Source of the DNA: CAZKFG01 sp964551985
Lineage (GTDB): Bacteria > Bacillota > Negativicutes > Acidaminococcales > JAISLQ01
Length of the DNA: 34,356 nucleotides
Assembly: GCA_964551985.1 (NCBI GenBank)
Contig: CAZKFG010000019.1
Location: 1 to 34,356, forward strand
Direction: 5' to 3'
Positions 22,472 to 30,275 of this stretch are shown piece after piece (position 1 is the first letter of the stretch; each line of letters opens with the position of its first letter). The notes under the pieces are model-generated. The model was given only the letters and a program-made list of their open reading frames with translations. It was not told the DNA's origin and ran no database searches. The position numbers and the translations under genes were made by a program.

Positions 22472-23656
22472 TTGAATCTATTTAATAAAAGACATATAAT
22501 CTTTACCATTACTGTATTGCTGCTTTTTTTGGTAAGTGCTTGTGGTAATAAAGAAGATAAAAAAGCTGCTCAAAAACCTGATGATGTAATTAAAATTGGC
22601 GTCAATGCCGAAATGACAGGGCAGGTTTCTAGCTTTGGAGTTTCTTCTACCAATGCGATGAAATTAGCGGTAAAGCAAATAAATGAAACAGGTGGTATTA
22701 ATGGCAAGAAATTGCAATTAGTATTTGCTGATAATAAATCTGAACCATCTGAGGCTGCAGTTGCTGCAACAAAATTAGTTACACAAGATAAGGTTAAGAT
22801 GATGGTTGGTCCACTTATCAGTTCAACAACTCTTGCATGCACAAAGATAGCACAAGATAACAAAATACCAATGCTTTCTCCTTCTGCTACAAACCCTGCG
22901 GTTACTGTTAAAGATGGCAAAGTTTTGGACTATGTGTTTAGAGGGTGTTTTATTGACGATTTTATGGGTAATATAATGGCAGAGTTTGCTATTAATACTC
23001 TTAAAACTAAAAATGCGGCAATTTATGTTGACAATTCATCTGATTTATCAAAAAGCACAGGGAATATATTTGAAAATGCTTTTGTTAAAGCTGGCGGTAA
23101 AATAGTATCACAAGAAGCTTTTTTGTCAAAAGACACAGATTTTAAAGCTACTTTAACAAAAATAAAATCTACAAACCCCGATGTATTATTTGTTCCAGGT
23201 AACTACCAAGAAGCAGCAATGATTATAAAACAAGCTAGAGAGCTTGATATAAAAGTTCCAATTATTGGTGTTGACGCATGGGATTCAGCGAAGTTGTTTG
23301 AGATTGCTGGAAATCAAGCATTGAACAATACTTATTATCCAGGACATTTTTCACCAGATGATACAAATGCTCAAGTTCAAAAATTTGTAAAAGACTACAA
23401 AGCAGAATATGGAATAGTGCCAGATGTTCAAGCTGTTTTAGGATATGACAGTATTTTGATAATGGCAGATGCAATAAAAAGAGCTGGTGGCGATAATCCA
23501 GAAAAAATAAAAGATGCTTTAGCTAAAACAAAAGATCTACAAGTTGTTTCTGGAATGATTACAATGGATAGTACACATAGCCCAATAAAAGGTGCGGTTA
23601 TTAATGAAAATAAAGATGGTAAGGTTACTTTTAAGCAAAGAGTGGAACCTAAATAA
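22472..23656 (+). CDS. livJ: Branched-chain amino acid ABC transporter, substrate-binding lipoprotein 2
   Basis: This is a second Peripla_BP_6 lipoprotein of 394 residues, a tandem paralogue of the gene before it. The signal peptide ends in LVSAC with the lipid-modified Cys at 24. Shared blocks include LVFADNKSEPSEAAVAATKL, DTDFKATLTKIK and IKDALAKTKDLQVVSG, each nearly the same as in the first copy, while the signal peptides and linkers have diverged. The start is a TTG at 22472 with GAGGAGGG ahead of it. Two binding proteins may widen the ligand range of one membrane channel. A terminator-like hairpin follows before livH. Confidence 0.92.
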   Translation: MNLFNKRHIIFTITVLLLFLVSACGNKEDKKAAQKPDDVIKIGVNAEMTGQVSSFGVSSTNAMKLAVKQINETGGINGKKLQLVFADNKSEPSEAAVAATKLVTQDKVKMMVGPLISSTTLACTKIAQDNKIPMLSPSATNPAVTVKDGKVLDYVFRGCFIDDFMGNIMAEFAINTLKTKNAAIYVDNSSDLSKSTGNIFENAFVKAGGKIVSQEAFLSKDTDFKATLTKIKSTNPDVLFVPGNYQEAAMIIKQARELDIKVPIIGVDAWDSAKLFEIAGNQALNNTYYPGHFSPDDTNAQVQKFVKDYKAEYGIVPDVQAVLGYDSILIMADAIKRAGGDNPEKIKDALAKTKDLQVVSGMITMDSTHSPIKGAVINENKDGKVTFKQRVEPK

Positions 23657-23668
23657 TTTGACGTGGTG

Positions 23669-23708
23669 ATTTCTTCGGGGATATAATTATCCCCGAAGAA
23701 ATTTTATT
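23669..23708 (+). terminator. Strong hairpin between livJ2 and livH
   Basis: A perfect 15-bp stem (arms 23669-23683 and 23688-23702, containing TCTTCGGGGATA) with a 4-base loop is followed by a T-rich tail. No new promoter is seen before livH. It probably terminates part of the transcripts, giving more binding protein than permease, or protects the upstream mRNA 3' end. Confidence 0.8.
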
Positions 23709-23731
23709 CTATAAGTAAGAGGTGAAACTAT

Positions 23732-24628
23732 TTGGATGCAATGTCCTTTTTAGTACAGTTTTTTCAACAAGTGGTTAATGGTATTTCACTTGGGAGTATA
23801 TATGCTTTAATTGCTTTAGGTTATACTATGGTTTACGGTATATTAAGGCTGATTAATTTTGCTCACGGTGATATATATATGATAGGAGCTTATGCAGGTT
23901 TTTTTGCAGCAACAACTTTAAAGTTTGGTTTTGTATCATCGCTTTTATTTGCAATGTTTGCAGCAGCATTAGCTGGTATTATTATTGAACGTGTGGCATA
24001 TAGACCACTTCGTAAAGCACCAAAGATAACATCGTTAATTACTGCTATAGGGGTATCATTTTTCCTAGAGTATACAATGATGCTTTTTGTTTCTCCTCAA
24101 CCAAGAACTTTTCCAGCTATCTTTGAATCACAAGTCTTTAACATTTATGGTGTTATTGTAAATAGTCAACAGATACTTATTTTTTTCGTGACTATTGTTT
24201 TAATGGCGATTTTAACTTATATTGTACAATATACAAAAGCGGGAAAAGCGATGCGTGCTGTATCTTATGATACTGATGCAGCAAGGTTAATGGGTGTTAA
24301 TGTTGATAAAGTTATATCCTATACCTTTGCTCTTGGTTCGTCTTTAGCAGCAGCGGCAGGTGTTTTAGTTGGTGTATACTATAATTCTATAGACCCACTT
24401 ATGGGTATGATGCCAGGAATCAAGGCTTTTGTCGCTGCAGTATTAGGTGGGATAGGCATTATTCCAGGTGCTGTTTTAGGAGGATTAATTTTAGGTGTTG
24501 TTGAAGCTATGGCTAGTGGATTTTTGTCATCCACTTTTCGTGATGCAGTAGCTTTTTCTATATTGATACTTATTTTGCTATTTAAGCCAGCGGGTCTTTT
24601 GGGCAAAAATGTACGTGAGAAAGTGTAG
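23732..24628 (+). CDS. livH: Branched-chain amino acid ABC transporter permease LivH
   Basis: LivH is one of two membrane subunits of the transporter. The 298-residue protein has about eight membrane segments and the family start FQQVVNGISLGSIYALIALG, then GYTMVYGILRLINFAHGDIYM. It also has AMRAVSYDTDAARLMGVNVD with the EAA-like loop contacting the ATPases, and the end PAGLLGK. The TTG at 23732 has GAGGTG upstream at a normal distance; an ATG three codons later is an alternative. Confidence 0.95.
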   Translation: MDAMSFLVQFFQQVVNGISLGSIYALIALGYTMVYGILRLINFAHGDIYMIGAYAGFFAATTLKFGFVSSLLFAMFAAALAGIIIERVAYRPLRKAPKITSLITAIGVSFFLEYTMMLFVSPQPRTFPAIFESQVFNIYGVIVNSQQILIFFVTIVLMAILTYIVQYTKAGKAMRAVSYDTDAARLMGVNVDKVISYTFALGSSLAAAAGVLVGVYYNSIDPLMGMMPGIKAFVAAVLGGIGIIPGAVLGGLILGVVEAMASGFLSSTFRDAVAFSILILILLFKPAGLLGKNVREKV

Positions 24629-24637
24629 GTTGCAGTT

Positions 24638-25588
24638 ATGAACAATATTAGAAAAAAAGACATAATGTTTTTTGTTGCTGCTACTGTGATATTTTTGGTA
24701 GGGAATTTTTTAATTGAAACAGAATTTATTGGTCCGTTTTGGCAACTTAATATCATTTTACTTTGTATCAATATCATTTTGGCATCAAGCCTTAATCTTA
24801 TTAATGGATATACAGGACAGTTTTCTATAGGACACGCAGGCTTTATGGCAATTGGTGCATATATTAGTGCTATTATCACTGTAAAACAAGAGATGCCTTT
24901 TGCAATAGCTATTTTGTTGGCTTTTTGTGCCGCAGCATTTGTGGGCTTTTTAATAGGCATTCCAACACTGAGACTATCTGGTGACTATTTGGCTATTGCA
25001 ACACTAGGATTAGGTGAGATTATACGTGTATGTATTTTAAATATCCCTTATGTTGGTGGTGCTTCAGGATTTATGGGAGTGCCAAGATTGACAGATTTTA
25101 CATGGGCTTTTTGGTTGATGTTTTTGATAATGTTTTGTATAAAAAATATTGTCAACTCTGCAACAGGTAGAGCCTGTATTGCAATTAGAGAAAATGAAAT
25201 AGCGGCAGAGACAATGGGCGTAGATACAACGAAATACAAAGTAATGGCTTTTTCACTAGGTGCGGGCTTTGCTGGTATTGCTGGCGCTTTATTTGCCCAT
25301 TATTTTTATATAGTTCATCCATCTTCATTTACCTTTATGCGTTCTTTTGATATTTTAACAATGGTTGTTTTAGGTGGACTTGGAAGTATGAGTGGTTCTA
25401 TAATGGGAGCATTTTTACTTACCTTTATTTCTGCACTTTTATCAGATGTTCCAGAATGGCGTATGATAATTTACTCTATATCTTTGATTGTCTTGATGCT
25501 ATTTAGACCGCAAGGAATTTTTGGTAATAAAGAGCTTAGTGCAATGATTACTTCTTTCAAAGGAGGTATAAATCGCAATGCTTCTTAG
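24638..25588 (+). CDS. livM: Branched-chain amino acid ABC transporter permease LivM
   Basis: This is the second membrane subunit, 316 residues with about nine membrane segments. Family landmarks are LNLINGYTGQFSIGHAGFMA, TLRLSGDYLAIATLGLGEI and the cytoplasmic loop CIAIRENEIAAETMGVDTTK that engages the ATP-binding subunits, plus FRPQGIFG at the end. It follows livH by 9 bases, with only a weak ribosome-binding site. Its end overlaps livG by 11 bases. Confidence 0.95.
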   Translation: MNNIRKKDIMFFVAATVIFLVGNFLIETEFIGPFWQLNIILLCINIILASSLNLINGYTGQFSIGHAGFMAIGAYISAIITVKQEMPFAIAILLAFCAAAFVGFLIGIPTLRLSGDYLAIATLGLGEIIRVCILNIPYVGGASGFMGVPRLTDFTWAFWLMFLIMFCIKNIVNSATGRACIAIRENEIAAETMGVDTTKYKVMAFSLGAGFAGIAGALFAHYFYIVHPSSFTFMRSFDILTMVVLGGLGSMSGSIMGAFLLTFISALLSDVPEWRMIIYSISLIVLMLFRPQGIFGNKELSAMITSFKGGINRNAS

Positions 25589-26342
25589 AACAGAAAAATT
25601 ATCCATCAACTTTGGTGGTTTGCGTGCTTTATCAAACCTCAATTTACAAATACAGCAAGGAGAGTTAATTGGTCTTATAGGACCAAATGGTGCTGGAAAA
25701 ACAACAGTGTTTAATCTTTTGACAGGTGTTTATACTCCAACCGAAGGTGGGATATTTTTTGATAATAAAGATACTAAAGGTTTAAAACCTTATCAAGTGA
25801 CTCAACTTGGTATGGCAAGAACATTTCAAAATATCCGTTTATTTTCCGAATTGTCTGTTTTGGATAATGTTAAAGTAGCATATACTTTTCATGTGAAATA
25901 TAGCTTGTTAGAATCAGTGTTGCGTATGGGGCGTTATTTTCCTGAAGAAAAAGAGATAGAAGAAAAAGCAATCGAGTGCTTGAAAATATTTAATTTAGAT
26001 GGCAAAATGCACGAGACAGCAAAAAACTTGCCCTATGGTGAACAGCGACGCTTAGAAATAGCACGAGCATTGGCTACAGAACCGAAACTATTGATTTTAG
26101 ATGAGCCAGCTGCTGGTATGAACCCACAAGAAACCAACGATTTGATAGATATGATTAGATGGGTTAAAGAAAAATTTAATTTGACTATTTTACTTATCGA
26201 ACACGACATGAGCTTGGTTATGAATTTGTGTGAACGGCTGTATGTTTTAGAATATGGTATAACTATAGCAAAAGGGTTACCTGAACAAATAAGAAATAAC
26301 CCTAGGGTCATAGAAGCCTATTTAGGCGAGGGGGGTACCTGA
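25578..26342 (+). CDS. livG: Branched-chain amino acid ABC transporter ATP-binding protein LivG
   Basis: LivG is one of the two ATPases powering the transporter. The 254 residues contain Walker A GPNGAGKTT (35-43), the family MARTFQNIRLF at the Q loop, the signature-motif variant LPYGEQRRLEIARAL, Walker B LLILDEPAAGMN and the switch histidine in LLIEHDM. The stretched Q-loop to signature insert is typical of LivG compared with LivF. AAAGGAGGT precedes the start, within the livM coding end. Confidence 0.96.
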   Translation: MLLRTEKLSINFGGLRALSNLNLQIQQGELIGLIGPNGAGKTTVFNLLTGVYTPTEGGIFFDNKDTKGLKPYQVTQLGMARTFQNIRLFSELSVLDNVKVAYTFHVKYSLLESVLRMGRYFPEEKEIEEKAIECLKIFNLDGKMHETAKNLPYGEQRRLEIARALATEPKLLILDEPAAGMNPQETNDLIDMIRWVKEKFNLTILLIEHDMSLVMNLCERLYVLEYGITIAKGLPEQIRNNPRVIEAYLGEGGT

Positions 26343-27046
26343 TGCTGAAGATAGATAACTTAAATGTTTTTTATGGTGCAATACACGCCATAAAAGGAAT
26401 AAGCTTAGAAGTAAAACAAGGCGAAATAGTAACTTTGATAGGTGCTAACGGCGCAGGAAAAAGCACTACTTTAAGAACGATTTCAGGCTTATTGAGAGCT
26501 AAAAGTGGTAGCATAAATTTTATGGATAAAGATATAACCTATCTTGCTGCTCATGAAATAGTTGCACAAGGATTATGTCAAGTTCCAGAAGGTAGGCGTG
26601 TTTTTGCTAATATGACAGTAATGGAAAATCTCGAAATGGGAGCATATTTAAGACGTGATAAAGAAAATTTGCAAGTAGACTATGCAAATGTTTTTGAAAA
26701 ATTCCCCAGATTATCAGAACGTAAAAAACAACTAGCAGGAACTCTCTCTGGCGGTGAGCAACAAATGCTGGCAATGGGTAGAGCTCTAATGGGCAGACCA
26801 AAATTACTCCTTTTAGACGAGCCTTCTATGGGTTTGGCACCACTTTTAATTAAAGAAATTTTCTATATAATACAAGAAATTAACAAAGCAGGAACGACCG
26901 TTTTATTGGTAGAGCAAAATGCACATATGGCGCTATCTATAGCAGATAGAGCTTATGTTTTAGAAACGGGAAAAATATCTTTATCTGGTTTAGCAAAAGA
27001 GTTATCTGAAAGTGAAGAAATTAAAAAGGCATATTTAGGCGGCTAA
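26342..27046 (+). CDS. livF: Branched-chain amino acid ABC transporter ATP-binding protein LivF
   Basis: This is the second ATPase, 234 residues. It has Walker A GANGAGKST (34-42), LCQVPEGRRVFANMTVMENL after the Q loop, the standard signature LSGGEQQMLAMGRAL, Walker B LLLLDEPSMGLAP and VEQNAHMAL at the switch region; the H-loop histidine is replaced by the asparagine-containing sequence usual in LivF. Its ATG overlaps the livG stop by 1 base. The CBS-ACT gene follows after 24 bases. Confidence 0.96.
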   Translation: MLKIDNLNVFYGAIHAIKGISLEVKQGEIVTLIGANGAGKSTTLRTISGLLRAKSGSINFMDKDITYLAAHEIVAQGLCQVPEGRRVFANMTVMENLEMGAYLRRDKENLQVDYANVFEKFPRLSERKKQLAGTLSGGEQQMLAMGRALMGRPKLLLLDEPSMGLAPLLIKEIFYIIQEINKAGTTVLLVEQNAHMALSIADRAYVLETGKISLSGLAKELSESEEIKKAYLGG

Positions 27047-27070
27047 TGATATTTTGGAAGGAGATTTACA

Positions 27071-27721
27071 ATGTTTGTATATAAACGTATGACACACAAT
27101 CCTGTGACAATAAATAGAGAAGCAAGTATTTTAGACGCTATGGAAGTTATGAGAGTTAGTAAGGTGAGAAGGCTTCCTGTTGTTGACAAAGATGATAAGG
27201 TTGTAGGCATTGTAACAGATAAAAACTTACACGTTGCCGCTCCTTCTCTTGCTACAACATTATCTAAACATGAAGCAAATTATCTTTTGACTAAGATAAA
27301 AATTAGTGAAATAATGACTAAAAATGTAATTACAGTCACATCTGGTTCTACAATAGAAGAAGTAGCGCTTTTGATGTACAAAAACAAAATTGGTGGTATT
27401 CCAGTAGTTGATAATGAAACAAGCAAAATTGCTGGCATAATTACAGAAACAGATATTTTCAAAATTTTAGTCGATGTTATGGGCTTGCCAGAAGGCAAAA
27501 CCAGAATAACAGTAACTTTTAAAGACAGAGTAGGACTTCTTGCTGATATAGGTCTTATCTTTAAAGAGCTAAACGAAAACATTACCAGTTTTGCAATTGT
27601 TGATACTGATGGTGGCAATAAGGAAATGGTAATTCGTGGCGATTTTAAACATCTTGAAGAAATAAAAGACAAAATGGAAAAGTCAGGTTTTAGTGTTATT
27701 GACATTACTAGAATTTCTTGA
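27071..27721 (+). CDS. CBS-CBS-ACT domain protein (AcuB-like)
   Basis: The 216-residue soluble protein has two CBS domains (about 8-60, with VRRLPVVDKDDKVVGIVTDK, and 77-135, with IGGIPVVDNETSKIAGIITE) and a C-terminal ACT domain (about 143-212, TRITVTFKDRVGLLADIGLI). CBS pairs bind adenosyl ligands and ACT domains bind amino acids. Similar proteins are called AcuB in some genomes, but the acetoin role of that name is not supported here. It lies 24 bases after livF with GGAAGGAG ahead of the start and a terminator behind, so it is the last gene of the liv operon. A sensor for imported amino acids or energy state is a reasonable inference. Confidence 0.85.
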   Translation: MFVYKRMTHNPVTINREASILDAMEVMRVSKVRRLPVVDKDDKVVGIVTDKNLHVAAPSLATTLSKHEANYLLTKIKISEIMTKNVITVTSGSTIEEVALLMYKNKIGGIPVVDNETSKIAGIITETDIFKILVDVMGLPEGKTRITVTFKDRVGLLADIGLIFKELNENITSFAIVDTDGGNKEMVIRGDFKHLEEIKDKMEKSGFSVIDITRIS

Positions 27722-27747
27722 TTAAAATGTATAATGACAAATGAATC

Positions 27748-27780
27748 TTCAGCATACTATATAGTATGCTGAAAATTTTT
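27748..27780 (+). terminator. Perfect palindromic terminator after the liv operon
   Basis: Positions 27748-27773 form a 26-base perfect palindrome (half TTCAGCATACTAT, 13 bp) followed by AATTTTT. It lies 26 bases after the CBS-ACT stop and closes the operon. Confidence 0.85.
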
Positions 27781-27808
27781 AGACAAAAATGTAAGGGGAA
27801 TTTTTATT

Positions 27809-28024
27809 ATGCTTATCCGCTATGATGTTGGTGATATTGTAAAAATGAAAAAAACTCATCCATGTGGTTCTAGTGATTGGGAAATTTTAAGAACAGGCAT
27901 AGATTTTGGTATTAAATGTCTTGGCTGTGGTAGATTTGTCATGTTGCCAAGACCAAAATTTGAAAAAGCCGTGAAAAGTATAATAAAAAAACAAACAACA
28001 GAAACATTGGAGGATAAAAAATGA
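27809..28024 (+). CDS. DUF951 small protein, putative metal-binding
   Basis: This 71-residue protein has the DUF951 pattern: YDVGDIVKMKKTHPCGSSDW, then IKCLGCGRFVMLPRPKFEK. Three cysteines (19, 37, 40) with nearby His17 could bind a metal. No function is known to me. AAGGGGA precedes the ATG. The last codons overlap the ychF start (ATGA), and the pair DUF951-ychF is conserved in Bacillota. Confidence 0.9.
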   Translation: MLIRYDVGDIVKMKKTHPCGSSDWEILRTGIDFGIKCLGCGRFVMLPRPKFEKAVKSIIKKQTTETLEDKK

Positions 28025-29127
28025 GTAGCAGTTTAGAAGTGGGCATTGTTGGTTTGCCAAACGTAGGTAAAAGTACTCTTTTTAATGCAATTACTAAAGC
28101 TGGAGCACAGGCGGCAAACTATCCTTTTTGTACTATTGAGCCAAATGTTGGTGTTGTTAGCGTTCCTGACAAAAGACTTGATGTATTAGAAAAAATGTAT
28201 AACTCTAAAAAAATTGTGCCAACAACAATACGGTTTGTGGATATCGCAGGATTAGTAAAGGGTGCATCTTCTGGCGAAGGATTAGGCAATAAATTTTTAT
28301 CACATATAAGACAAGTAGATGCAGTTGCACAAGTGGTGCGTTGCTTTGAAGATGTTAATGTAACTCACGTTGAAGGAGAAATAGATCCTTTGCGTGATAT
28401 TGAAATTATTAACACAGAACTTTGCTTAGCAGACCTTGAAAGTGTAGAAAAACGCTTAGAGAGAGTGCAAAAACTTGTAAAAACTGGAGATAAAAAAGCT
28501 AACGAAGAAAAAAATGTATTGGAGACAATAAGCCAAAAGCTAGAAAATGCTATCCCGGCAAGACGAATTGGTTTGGATGAAGATCAAAAACTGCTTGTTC
28601 GCGACCTTAACCTATTAACATTAAAACCTTCGTTATATATTGCTAATATTAATGAACAAGATATTGAAACACTAGAGAGCAATAACTTGGTAAATAGAGT
28701 TAAAGAATATGCTAAACCAGAAAACGCGCAAGTAATTACAGTCGTTGCAAAAATGGAAGAGGAAATAGCTCAACTAGATGATAGTGAAGCAATAGAGTTT
28801 TTACAATCAGTAGGTCTTAATGAATCGGGACTAGATAGATTGATACATGCAGCATACAGATTGCTTGAATTAATAAGTTATCTTACAGCGGGCGAACAAG
28901 AAGTACGTGCTTGGACAATTCGATGTGGAACTAAAGCGCCACAAGCGGCGGGTAAAATTCACTCGGATATTGAGCGCGGGTTTATTCGTGCAGAAATAGT
29001 ATCATTTGAAGATTTAGATGCTTGTGGTTCATACAATGCAGCAAAAGAAAAAGGCTTGGTGAGATTAGAAGGCAAAGATTATGTTATGCAAGATGGTGAT
29101 GTAACTAATTTTAGATTTAATGTCTAA
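28021..29127 (+). CDS. ychF: Redox-regulated ATPase YchF (Obg family)
   Basis: YchF/OLA1 is a P-loop protein of the Obg family that prefers ATP and associates with ribosomes. The 368-residue protein has GLPNVGKST near the start, NYPFCTIEPNVG in switch I, VDIAGLVKGASSGEGLGNKF (G3 and glycine-rich switch II), the altered G4 motif NINE that explains ATP use and the C-terminal TGS domain (ARTWTIRCGTKAPQAAG-like region, ending GDVTNFRFNV). It overlaps the DUF951 gene by 4 bases. Confidence 0.97.
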   Translation: MSSSLEVGIVGLPNVGKSTLFNAITKAGAQAANYPFCTIEPNVGVVSVPDKRLDVLEKMYNSKKIVPTTIRFVDIAGLVKGASSGEGLGNKFLSHIRQVDAVAQVVRCFEDVNVTHVEGEIDPLRDIEIINTELCLADLESVEKRLERVQKLVKTGDKKANEEKNVLETISQKLENAIPARRIGLDEDQKLLVRDLNLLTLKPSLYIANINEQDIETLESNNLVNRVKEYAKPENAQVITVVAKMEEEIAQLDDSEAIEFLQSVGLNESGLDRLIHAAYRLLELISYLTAGEQEVRAWTIRCGTKAPQAAGKIHSDIERGFIRAEIVSFEDLDACGSYNAAKEKGLVRLEGKDYVMQDGDVTNFRFNV

Positions 29128-29133
29128 AACATC

Positions 29134-29162
29134 TTGTAAAAAAAATATCTTAGTGATATAAT
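29134..29162 (+). promoter_or_regulatory. Promoter of rpsF-ssb-rpsR
   Basis: TTGTAA (29134-29139) and TATAAT (29157-29162) are spaced by 17 bases just after the ychF stop. The -10 is perfect and the spacing ideal. Confidence 0.7.
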
Positions 29163-29179
29163 ATAAAAGCTAATCCCCT

Positions 29180-29197
29180 GCTCTTTAGTAAAAGAGC
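29180..29197 (+). ncRNA. Leader hairpin upstream of rpsF
   Basis: GCTCTTT (29180-29186) pairs with AAAGAGC (29191-29197) around a 4-base loop, in the roughly 55-base leader between promoter and rpsF. In many bacteria this leader binds the S6:S18 protein complex for feedback control. I do not see the characteristic CCG bulge clearly (CCAT follows the stem), so a regulatory role is only a candidate. There is no T run, so it is not a terminator. Confidence 0.3.
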
Positions 29198-29223
29198 CAT
29201 AGACCATAGGAGGAGGTGATTTC

Positions 29224-29508
29224 GTGAGACAATACGAAGTCATGTTTATTGTAAAACCGATGGAAGAAGAGCAAACAGAAGCTGTTATTGCCAAGTTTGA
29301 AAATCTTATAACTGCCAACGGCGGAACCATCAATAAACTTGATCGGTGGGGCAAAAGACGTCTTGCATACGAAATTAATGATTTCGTAGAAGGCTTTTAT
29401 TGCTTGACTTTATTCACAGGCGAGCCAGCAGTTGTTGCTGAACTTGACCGTGTGTTAAAGATTACCGATGAGATTTTACGACATATGATAGTCAAGACAG
29501 ACAACTGA
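29224..29508 (+). CDS. rpsF: 30S ribosomal protein S6
   Basis: S6 binds 16S rRNA with S18 in the platform of the small subunit. The 94 residues start MRQYEVMFIVKPMEEEQTEA and contain WGKRRLAYEINDFVEGFYCL, the S6 pattern. The GTG start at 29224 is preceded by a near-perfect AGGAGGTGAT, one of the strongest ribosome-binding sites in the window. It forms an operon with ssb and rpsR. Confidence 0.97.
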   Translation: MRQYEVMFIVKPMEEEQTEAVIAKFENLITANGGTINKLDRWGKRRLAYEINDFVEGFYCLTLFTGEPAVVAELDRVLKITDEILRHMIVKTDN

Positions 29509-29525
29509 TCGGAGGTTGATTTTTA

Positions 29526-29927
29526 GTGAACAAAGCTATATTAGTAGGGCGATTAACCAAAGATCCGGAAGTTCGTTACACACAAACAGGAAAATGTGTA
29601 GCCTCTTTTACCTTAGCTGTAGACAGAAATTTTGGTGAGAATAAAGAGACAGATTTTATTCCTATTGTTGTGTGGGGGAAAGTTGCTGAAGTATGTGGTA
29701 ACAATCTTACAAAAGGACAAAAAACATTAGTTGATGGACGTCTGCAGGTTAGAAATTATGAGGATAAAACTGGGCAAAAGCGCTATGTTACAGAAGTTAT
29801 TGCACAGACAGTAGAGTTTCTTGAGTGGCGAGATGGCAACAAAGGAACGACTACATCTGGGCGCAACAATAAAGAAGATGCTGCATTTGGACCGGAAATC
29901 TTCCCTGATGATGATGTACCATTTTAA
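29526..29927 (+). CDS. ssb: Single-stranded DNA-binding protein
   Basis: SSB coats single-stranded DNA during replication and repair. The 133-residue protein has the OB-fold domain (MNKAILVGRLTKDPEVRYTQ, then FIPIVVWGKVAEVC and YVTEVIAQTVEFL). A short linker leads to the acidic tail DDDVPF that recruits partner proteins. The linker is short compared with E. coli SSB. The GTG at 29526 has GGAGGT upstream. It lies between rpsF and rpsR, the classical order. Confidence 0.97.
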   Translation: MNKAILVGRLTKDPEVRYTQTGKCVASFTLAVDRNFGENKETDFIPIVVWGKVAEVCGNNLTKGQKTLVDGRLQVRNYEDKTGQKRYVTEVIAQTVEFLEWRDGNKGTTTSGRNNKEDAAFGPEIFPDDDVPF

Positions 29928-29944
29928 AAAGGGAGGTATACAAC

Positions 29945-30175
29945 TTGAAACGTGAAAAAACCAGAAGGACTAGAAGAAAAGTCTGCAGTTTCTGTGTAGA
30001 TAAAGTTGAAGGTATAGATTATAAAGACTTAAATCGTTTGCGTCGTTACATAACAGAACGTGGGAAAATATTACCACGCCGTATATCTGGTAGCTGTGCA
30101 AAACATCAAAGACAACTTACATCCGCGATTAAGCGCGCAAGAAACATTGCACTTTTACCGTTTACTTTAGAGTAA
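29945..30175 (+). CDS. rpsR: 30S ribosomal protein S18, zinc-binding form
   Basis: S18 is the partner of S6 in the small subunit. The 76 residues include KVCSFCVDK and GSCAKHQRQLTSAIKRARN with cysteines at 14, 17 and 51; with His54 these suggest the zinc-binding (C+) form. The start is a TTG at 29945 supported by GGGAGG upstream. A terminator follows immediately. Confidence 0.95.
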   Translation: MKREKTRRTRRKVCSFCVDKVEGIDYKDLNRLRRYITERGKILPRRISGSCAKHQRQLTSAIKRARNIALLPFTLE

Positions 30176-30181
30176 TTGCAG

Positions 30182-30211
30182 TCCCACAGCGTTTGTGCTG
30201 TGGGATTTTTT
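30182..30211 (+). terminator. Rho-independent terminator after rpsR
   Basis: TCCCACAGC (30182-30190) and GCTGTGGGA (30197-30205) form a 9-bp stem with a 6-base loop followed by six T. It is the most classical terminator in the window and closes the rpsF operon. Confidence 0.93.
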
Positions 30212-30275
30212 AACACAAAAAGACGTTTAAAAGTAGTAAAATCAAAAAACACAAAGTTTTTTGTGGAGGCAATGT

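Noticed and set aside
25888..25903. parS-like CTTTTCATGTGAAATA in livG
   Set aside because: Four mismatches, including one in the CACGTG core; coding sequence explains it.
30243..30263. Inverted repeat CAAAAAAC / GTTTTTTG before gdpP as a riboswitch or operator
   Set aside because: Pure A/T arms with several overlapping alternative pairings; no conserved riboswitch core is visible.
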